A stretch of 13,823 nt of DNA from Larix sibirica (taxonomy: Eukaryota; Streptophyta; Pinopsida; Pinales; Pinaceae): assembly GCA_004151065.3 (NCBI GenBank), contig NWUY0300110763.1, positions 1 to 13,823 on the forward strand, written 5' to 3'. The position numbers and the translations under genes were made by a program. This document shows, piece by piece, positions 7,690-13,823 of the stretch. Each line of letters begins with the position of its first letter. The stretch's first letter is position 1. The notes below the pieces were generated by a model. It made no database searches, was not told the DNA's origin, and saw nothing but the letters and a program-made list of their open reading frames with translations.

Positions 7690-7900
7690 AGCTATAGACA
7701 ACATATTGGCAGTCAAACTTGGTACATGATAGACATCAATGATCACACCATGCTAATATTCTATCCTACTGCAACCAACAATAGTAAGTGCATAATCCTT
7801 TGAACAAATATTTCTTCTATTATAACTTTACTCAATGAATAAAAGATAGTAGCATCCTTATCAATATGTTGAGCACAACCTATTGATCTACATAATTACA
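7690..7900 (-). pseudogene. Copia protease remnant and start of the GAG-pre-integrase region
   Basis: The minus strand reads IDVYHVPSLTANMLSIAQLI near 7740-7680. This is the Copia signature DVLYVPxLxxNLLSVGQL found between protease and integrase. Just upstream, near 7885-7840, GCAQHIDKDATIFYSL resembles the protease segment following the active site (canonical DSGCSxHMTGDKxxFxSL). The Asp-Ser pair is lost: the equivalent residues read RSIGC. The protease would have cut the Gag-Pol polyprotein. Frame breaks follow immediately downstream (7690-7490), where stops are dense. Confidence 0.72.
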
Positions 7901-9399
7901 ACAATAAAGCATTGAAATCCATAACTCACTTTAATTATCTACCATGGGGCCTACAAACTTTAGAGGTGCTATGCACTATATATGAAAAACTATATAGATC
8001 AAATATTTAGAGAAATGAGTGTCTAGAAGTCCTAAATGTCCGAGTTTATGATGTTGTAGAGGAGTAATTAATTATGGGTTGTTACAAAGACTAATTTTGA
8101 TCCATTCAACATGACCTAAAGGAATGGTTCTTGTTGAAATCTCTTCATGTAGTTTGCTAGAAGCGAGATGGTGTTTGTTACCATTACTTGATGAAATGAG
8201 GAATCAAATAATTAGACTTGGGTTACTATTTATACATTCATAAGGGAAACCAAATAGATCAACAACAATCACATTCCTAGAAATTGTAGAACTCACAACC
8301 CATATAATTAATTATTGTAATCAAAATTTATGTAAGCAAGTTAAACAAACAATGTTAGAAGAAGTTGGATTAACATAAGTAGAATCATGATAAACTTGGA
8401 CATGAATGAAAAGAAACTAACTGGATAGAAACGTAAGGTGGCATGAATTAAATTGGCTAGCAAAAATATAAGCAAGTTTTAATGAAATTGATTGAACAAA
8501 AAGTAAACAAAAAAGAAGGGTTTATTTTGATCTCCCCTTGGGTGAACCCTACCCAAGGGAGCTCTAGAGCCCTGTCAATATTTCTTAAAACAAAATTGAA
8601 CTCAAATTTTTACTCAACAATGATGTAGAAATTACATAGAGATCACCAATGCTAAACTATGTTCTAAGCTAAGCAATTTGTAATAGACTCCCAACACTCA
8701 AAGATGAAATGTTTTATGGACCCTAGGTCTTCCATTCTAAGCCAGTTACTTTGGATTCCTTGCTAGAAGAGATTTGGATGAATCTATCAATAATATCCCT
8801 AGTTCCTAGGAAGTTGTCTACCTACTAAGCTCCAACTGAGATAGAACTGACCTTGGGGGATTATTACATGTGTATAACTAGATTTTATCCAAAGTAACAA
8901 TTGAGATTTAGGATTCAAACTCCCCATGCATTTAGCGGTTGTCTCTTGAGTTGGATAGCTTGTCCAGTCACCCTCATGAGTCGAGGTAAAATGATCCCAT
9001 AAATTACTCCCTTTTCTTCCTTATTAAAATGCTTTTGCAAAATTTCAAGGTGTAGTAGTTACATAGGGTCAAGTTTGTTCATGGTATGAAACACGTGGAA
9101 CTATTCCAACATTATATATCAAATTACGCAGCAAAATTATGTTTCAAATCAAGGTTACTGCATATTAATTCAATAAATAAAATAAGATAAAACAACCAAG
9201 AAACCATGTATTCCTCATGTTTCTCTAAGGCTAAGACAAACACATCAATTTAAATATCCCAATATATAGCCAAATGCATGTATTGGGCCATTCAAAATGT
9301 GTACTTCTCGGATAGACCTTTCCGATGGGCTACCAAGCACCCCAAATGGAGCTTGTATGCAAAACTTACACCCCCGGGAAGTTGACATATCAACTATAC
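7901..9399. other. Decayed retroelement or intergenic sequence, no gene recognised
   Basis: This is where the gag gene and 5' LTR of the minus-strand Copia element should lie, but no clear gag motif, tRNA-Met primer-binding site or LTR is visible. A minus-strand HHKLGHLG near 8040-8065 recalls a CCHC zinc knuckle with its cysteines lost; this is weak. A 9-bp hairpin CCCTTGGGT/ACCCAAGGG (8535-8543 and 8551-8559, 7-nt loop) is present. Part of the region from about 9290 is richer in GC than its surroundings. Confidence 0.4.
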
Positions 9400-9457
9400 A
9401 CATCGGGGCCCACACACCTTTTGGCATTTCATCTTATGGGGTTAGGTTTTTGGATGT
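9400..9457. repeat. Copy 1 of a 58-bp direct duplication ending at an N
   Basis: This segment begins ACATCGGGGCCCACACACC and ends just before the N at 9458. The same 58 bp follow the N at 9459-9516, with a single difference (A at 9436, T at 9495). Confidence 0.95.
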
Positions 9458-9458
9458 N
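9458..9458. other. Second single-base assembly gap (N)
   Basis: One N lies exactly between two copies of a 58-bp sequence, the same arrangement as at 5642. Confidence 0.9.
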
Positions 9459-9516
9459 ACATCGGGGCCCACACACCTTTTGGCATTTCATCTTTTGGGG
9501 TTAGGTTTTTGGATGT
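9459..9516. repeat. Copy 2 of the 58-bp direct duplication, starting after the N
   Basis: It repeats 9400-9457 at an offset of 59. After 9516 the sequence continues uniquely (TTAGGGTTTTCTC). A 99-codon plus-strand frame spanning 9297-9596 crosses the N and is built partly from this duplication, so it should not be taken as a gene. Confidence 0.95.
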
Positions 9517-9760
9517 TTAGGGTTTTCTCATTGATGAAATATGTTAAAAGGTGCTTTTGGCCTCGTTGTAAAAACACGTTTTGGGAATGCGTGTAGCCGT
9601 CACATCTCTTCTCAGAGATAAGCTGCCACCATTCTATCGAGTTCATTTGACTCTACATTTTTACAATTTCTGCATATTTCATTCATTAATATAAATTGAG
9701 CATTACTATATCTTTATGTTTATGTCATATTCCTATGTTTCATTTCATTCCCTCATAAAT

Positions 9761-9800
9761 CTAGATCAGGTAACGTGATTCTAGATCAGGTAATGTGATT
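9761..9800. repeat. 20-bp tandem duplication
   Basis: CTAGATCAGGTAACGTGATT at 9761-9780 is followed directly by the same 20 bp at 9781-9800 with one C to T change. No gene context; a simple slippage-type duplication. Confidence 0.9.
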
Positions 9801-12452
9801 TAGTAGAAGAATTTCCACTAAGTTTATTGCGATCTATGCACTGTAAACAAATTGCTTAGACTAGCTCTAGGGTGAGTTTAGGGAAATGATAGAGTGGATA
9901 ACCATAGAGATCACAAAAGGGGTAGGGGTGTTTGGTTCAAGTACGAGTGGTACATTTCTTCTTGGTCTGAGTGTAGTTATGGTAGAGATTGAAAATGAAC
10001 GTAGTATTAATATCGTTTCCCCCAAGCCATTGGTGCTTATAGCGTGTGGTATTCTTCTTACTCCCCTTGAGGGGTGGATGACCAATATGGGAATGATGGG
10101 GGGACCAATTTTGTATAAATTGGAAAGAAGAGGATATGTTCATATCATAATGTGGGACAAAAAATGAGTTTCCCAACTCCATCCATGACAACTATTGTAA
10201 AATAAGGATCTAGGGACCATACCCCCAATTATTATTTTTCCATTATAGATAAAAAAAATTCATGTTTCCAAAGAAAAAATAGTGCTTATGTGGTGAATAA
10301 GGTGGTTTTCAATTGTGTTTATATAGATCAAAATGTATGGTTTTGATGTAAGGTTCTCTTGCACGATATTTTTTGAGAAATAAAATCACATGTCCTATGA
10401 CTGTAGTGATATTTCACTCAAATTGTAATTCACCTTTTCAAAATCTTTCAATTGATGGATGTGAACCCATTGAAGATGGTCGGTGAAGGTAAAATAGAGT
10501 CAAATAGTGAAAGGCACTTGGGGAATTTTTGCAATGGCCAACAAATATTTTCCTTAGGTGCAATCAAAACCCATGAAAGCCACCCCATGTTAATCCTTGA
10601 CCACTAATTATAACTTTAAAGAATCCATATAAGGGAGTCGACCTTTAAAAACCATAGGTTGTATTAAAAAAAGAGTTGGGCGGCTCAATAAAACTAGCAA
10701 TTACAGTTGAACCTCATTATTTACACATTATCTTAGCTTTTCGACATTTGGAAAAAGTATTTTAGGCTTCATAGGAAAACAACTATGCTTTAGGTGAGAA
10801 ACGACTATGTGGAGTTATTTGTATGCATATCCCCACAATCATAATTTTAAACTATAAATTTTTTTATCACCTCAAATGGAGGAATTAATTTGGTGATATG
10901 ATTACTTTGATACTTTCTAAGGGGGCTCTACTAGTGTCATGGACCAACATATTTGATTAATAGTGTGTCAAAGAAAGTATTTTAGACTTTCACCAAGATC
11001 ATGTTATGGGAAAAGGATGAAGATAATACTTGGGTAAAAAGAATCTTTAGTTCCTTTGTGTGTGTTCTTCAAGTGGTGTGAATAATTTAAAATTTGTGAT
11101 GCTTCAAAGTAAATTACGAGTTGTAAAATTACAAAAGAAATTGAGAAATTTGATAAATATAAATACTTTAACTTGGGGTTCTTTCTCCAGCTAAATGATT
11201 TCCTAAGTGATGTGAACAATCTTCTAGTGACAAACCACAACTTAAATGAAAATGTGATAAAGGAGGTATTTTACTCTTCCACCATTTTTCAAATTTGCCA
11301 ACATTGCTTATGGGAGCAATGCAAATAGCATACTTGGAATGAAATAATTTTTGGGTACTTTGATTGTGTGAGAGTGATAGCATAAAAAACTAGCCTAGAA
11401 GAGAATGCTAAATTTGGAATGTTGATTTAAGATAAATTTCTTGAAAGAAAATGATTGCAAGCGGCAAGTGATTAACCACAAGTTCATTCCTCACCTAGAT
11501 ATTTATTTTTGTGGACTTAATTTGATCAAGCCAAAAAATAAGGTGTGGCAATAGATGAAGTACCAAGCTATGAATCAAAGTGAAATGTAAAGAAATATGT
11601 CATCCATATGGAAAGTAAAAATTATGATTATGTCCCCTACCCACTAAATGAGTTACTTAATAAGCACCAAAGATAATATGAAATAACAAAGATACAATAG
11701 CTTACATTTTTTTCAAAATTAAAAACTGCTAACTAAACTTCATAAGATAACTACCTATGACCAAAAACACTAAATTTGGATAGAATGTCACAGTATATCT
11801 TAGAGATTGCATAATATATCTCAAAGACAAACACATGCGACATGCACATAGATAATGAAAATATAAGCACATGAAAGTGGTGTGGTCATAACATAGTCAA
11901 GCCACACAACTCATGTGGATATCAAAGGCTCTGTCACACAAGTCTCGTGAAATAGAATCTAATAGGCATGCAAGAGGTTAAGTCTTAAAACAATAAGATT
12001 TTTGGAAAATTCCACATCTATTGGTGGGTGAAGAGTGAAAATACAAAAATACTAATGAACATGCAAGCCACCAGAGGTTAGATATCTATAAAAAACTATA
12101 TGAGGAATAAGGTAGGATGACCTAAAATTGAAGTGGAGTTGATAATGTTTAGTGTGGGTTGTGTTGCACCGGTGAGCAACAACCCTTGATTTAGCTAAGT
12201 TGTGAGCTAACCAACAAACAATTGTTAGTTATGGGACAAGAACAAGAGTATTATAGCATTAAATAAACAATAATAATTTGTATGTGGGATTTGATTAAGA
12301 ATTTAACCACAAGAATGCTATTCAAAATACAAATAATAGAGGGAAACATTAATAATCATATATTATTCCATGAGAAAAACATGAACATGTGATATCACAC
12401 ATATAAGAGTAAATGGATGCAAGTGGGATCCCACACTCTCCTTTAGATAGGT
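9801..12452. other. AT-rich intergenic DNA, no gene recognised
   Basis: The longest open frame is 93 codons at 9886-10167 (+). It overlaps frames of 72 and 84 codons on the other strand, and none of the three shows a recognisable motif. I therefore treat all as chance openings. Frames near 11004-11383 (-) are likewise without family signals. A short palindromic core CACCGGTG (12167-12174), flanked by GTTG and CAAC words, and a 12-bp palindrome TGTGATATCACA (12388-12399) are the only local structures noted. The sequence is probably old, unrecognisable transposon debris. Confidence 0.45.
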
Positions 12453-12698
12453 CCTTTTCCTCTTTCCAATGGTGAAATTGTTTCAATGTGAATGCTCATC
12501 ATCCAAGTAGAATCTCATGTGCTTGATTAAATCCCCTTTTCCTCTTTCCAGTGGTGAAATTGTTTCAATGTGAATGCTCATCATCCAAGTAGAATCTCAT
12601 GTGCTTGATTAAATCCCCTTTTCCTCTTTCCAATGGTGAAATTGTTTCAATGTGAATGCTCATAATCCACGTAGAATCTCATGTTCTTGATTAAATCC
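12453..12698. repeat. 82-bp tandem repeat, three copies
   Basis: Units lie at 12453-12534, 12535-12616 and 12617-12698, each starting CCTTTTCCTCTTTCCA. Copies 1 and 2 differ by a single A/G (CCAATGG versus CCAGTGG). Copy 3 has about three further changes (CATAATCCACG for CATCATCCAAG, and GTTCTTG for GTGCTTG). The graded divergence suggests copies 1 and 2 separated last. The length is not a multiple of three and the repeats hold no open frame, so this is a small non-coding minisatellite. Confidence 0.95.
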
Positions 12699-13823
12699 CT
12701 TGGGAGGCTAAAGGACCAAGCATTCATGAAATGGGAGTTCGAACCAATCTTATACACCACCATATAACCACACAATCCAATGATTTTCCATTATTGTGTT
12801 GCAGAAGTAGCTGAGTCTTGCCTTGACTAGGGTCACACATGTATTGAAGGATTTCCCACCAGACTACGTTTTAATTGTGGACGAATCATGTAAGCAAAGA
12901 AGCAATCAATTGAATGTTTGATTTTACTTGCTAGGGTGCCAAATAGCCATGAGATAACATGATTATGATGTTTAACTATGAATTCATGATGTATTTAAGA
13001 ATAGTCACCTGAATGTTGCATGCAAGTGAAAATGAGGCAATAACACAATTGTTGGTTGTCTTTTGGGAATAACTTAGGACATAACACACTTGACCCCAAA
13101 ATAGTCAATGGGTGGCAATGACAAGTTGTATGTCTGAAGGTGTTGCCTCAATTACTCTAGACATTCCAATCATGGTTTCTCTCTCGAACAATCTCTTTTT
13201 CTCTCACATTTTTTGCCGTGAGTTTCCCAAACTTCTATTGAGTTCTAGCCATAGTAGCCATGAAAACCAGGGAAAAACATTCTCATAACATTGGAGCTTG
13301 TCTACCCATACCTACTACATGCTTGCAAGTGAAATATTGGTGGGGCAACTTATAAAGAAGCATAAAAAATCCTAATACTTCCAAAGGACAATGATAAAGT
13401 CAAAACACACAACTACCTACTTTCATCTTCTTCTCTTGTGATATCACGATCGTTTTGTTGCTTCCTCAAACAACCACTTTGATAAATATTATATTATTAT
13501 GTATTTTCATTTTTATATATACATTTATAAATACATAAACATATCACGGGGAATATAACAATCTTAAATACTTATAAGAATTCACTAATCAAAGTTGAAC
13601 TCTACACTATTAATCTTTACAACACAACACAAAATCATTATAACTTAACCCATATAATTTGAGTCAAGTCACATAAACCACATTAGATAACTACTACATG
13701 ATTTATTTAATCATAATTGAGAGTGAAAACCAAGATATTACAACTAATACTTCCATAAAAATAATTTAAATAAAAAATATTATAATAACTCTTCTCTATC
13801 CAAAAAAATATAAGACTTATTAC
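12699..13823. other. AT-rich intergenic DNA, no gene recognised
   Basis: No coding frame with family resemblance on either strand. A perfect RNA polymerase III B-box-like word GTTCGAACC lies at 12737-12745 with a poor A-box-like stretch about 30 bp upstream. The end (from about 13480) is especially AT-rich, with runs such as ATATTATATTATTATG. No LTR, MITE ends or tRNA gene could be defined. Confidence 0.45.

Larger units (their letters stand above)
3905..7900 (-). mobile_element. Degenerate Ty1/Copia retrotransposon relic (reverse transcriptase missing)
   Basis: In the minus-strand direction the order is protease remnant (about 7900-7690), GAG-pre-integrase and integrase core (7482-6957), integrase C-terminal part (6954-6643), an unrelated AT-rich segment (6642-6339), and RNase H (6338-5753). 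The last four parts recur at 5634-3905 because of the duplicated block around the N at 5642. Protease-integrase-(RT)-RNase H is the diagnostic order of Copia, not Gypsy. Stops and frameshifts occur throughout and no LTR, primer-binding site or polypurine tract could be identified, so the element is old and non-autonomous. The right-hand end is uncertain, as the gag region (beyond 7900) is no longer recognisable. Confidence 0.8.

Noticed and set aside
3500-9500. LTRs of the Copia element
   Set aside because: I compared the flanks on both sides by eye and found no matching pair, no TG...CA ends and no tRNA-Met primer-binding site, so no LTR is annotated.
9297-9596. 99-codon plus-strand open frame
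   Set aside because: It runs across the N at 9458 and includes the 58-bp duplication twice; it is an artefact of the gap and has no family motif.
9886-10167. 93-codon plus-strand open frame with an ATG
   Set aside because: No recognisable domain, overlaps comparable frames on the minus strand, and has no neighbours or signals supporting a gene.
12388-13447. Palindrome GTGATATCAC at 12389 and 13438 as possible element ends
   Set aside because: Short self-complementary word; the flanks differ and no target-site duplication or other terminal structure accompanies it.
1-13823. A novel multi-gene system
   Set aside because: Apart from the SmG tail, every region with coding signal is a decayed retroelement or too weak to assign, and no set of intact neighbouring genes exists in the window.

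Overview
This looks like plant nuclear DNA, probably from a large repeat-rich genome such as a conifer. The evidence is an intron-bearing tail of a conserved eukaryotic gene, AT-rich intergenic sequence, and decayed Ty1/Copia and plant-type LINE fragments full of stops and frameshifts. The species call is inference. No bacterial operons, CRISPR array, rRNA or convincing tRNA gene is visible.

Layout. Positions 1-222 (+) hold the last two coding segments of the spliceosomal Sm core protein SmG (SNRPG), split by a 105-bp GT-AG intron; the 5' part lies outside the window. Positions 223-2360 are its 3' flank: a cluster of direct and inverted repeats (470-616), then mostly featureless sequence with two unrecognised open stretches (1738-1935 and 2034-2216). 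Two LINE relics follow: the C-terminal part of an APE-type endonuclease on + (2365-2770) and a reverse-transcriptase C-terminal segment on - (2940-3440). From 3905 to about 7900 lies one broken Copia element on the minus strand. Its order in the coding direction is protease remnant, GAG-pre-integrase/integrase, integrase C-terminal part, RNase H. The reverse transcriptase is missing and an unrelated AT-rich segment of about 300 bp stands in its place. The rest (7900-13823) is AT-rich intergenic DNA with small tandem repeats, the clearest an 82-bp unit present three times (12453-12698).

The most useful observation concerns assembly. The window contains two single-base N gaps (5642 and 9458). 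Each is flanked by the same sequence on both sides: 3795-5641 equals 5643-7489 (1847 bp, two differences seen), and 9400-9457 equals 9459-9516 (58 bp, one difference). In both cases the repeat starts or stops exactly at the N. This is what two overlapping contigs look like when placed end to end without merging, so both duplications are probably artefacts. Collapsing them gives about 11.9 kb and a single Copia relic in normal domain order.

The only gene likely to work is SmG, whose product joins the heptameric Sm ring on U1, U2, U4 and U5 snRNAs. The rest is transposon debris. I found no evidence for a new biological system.
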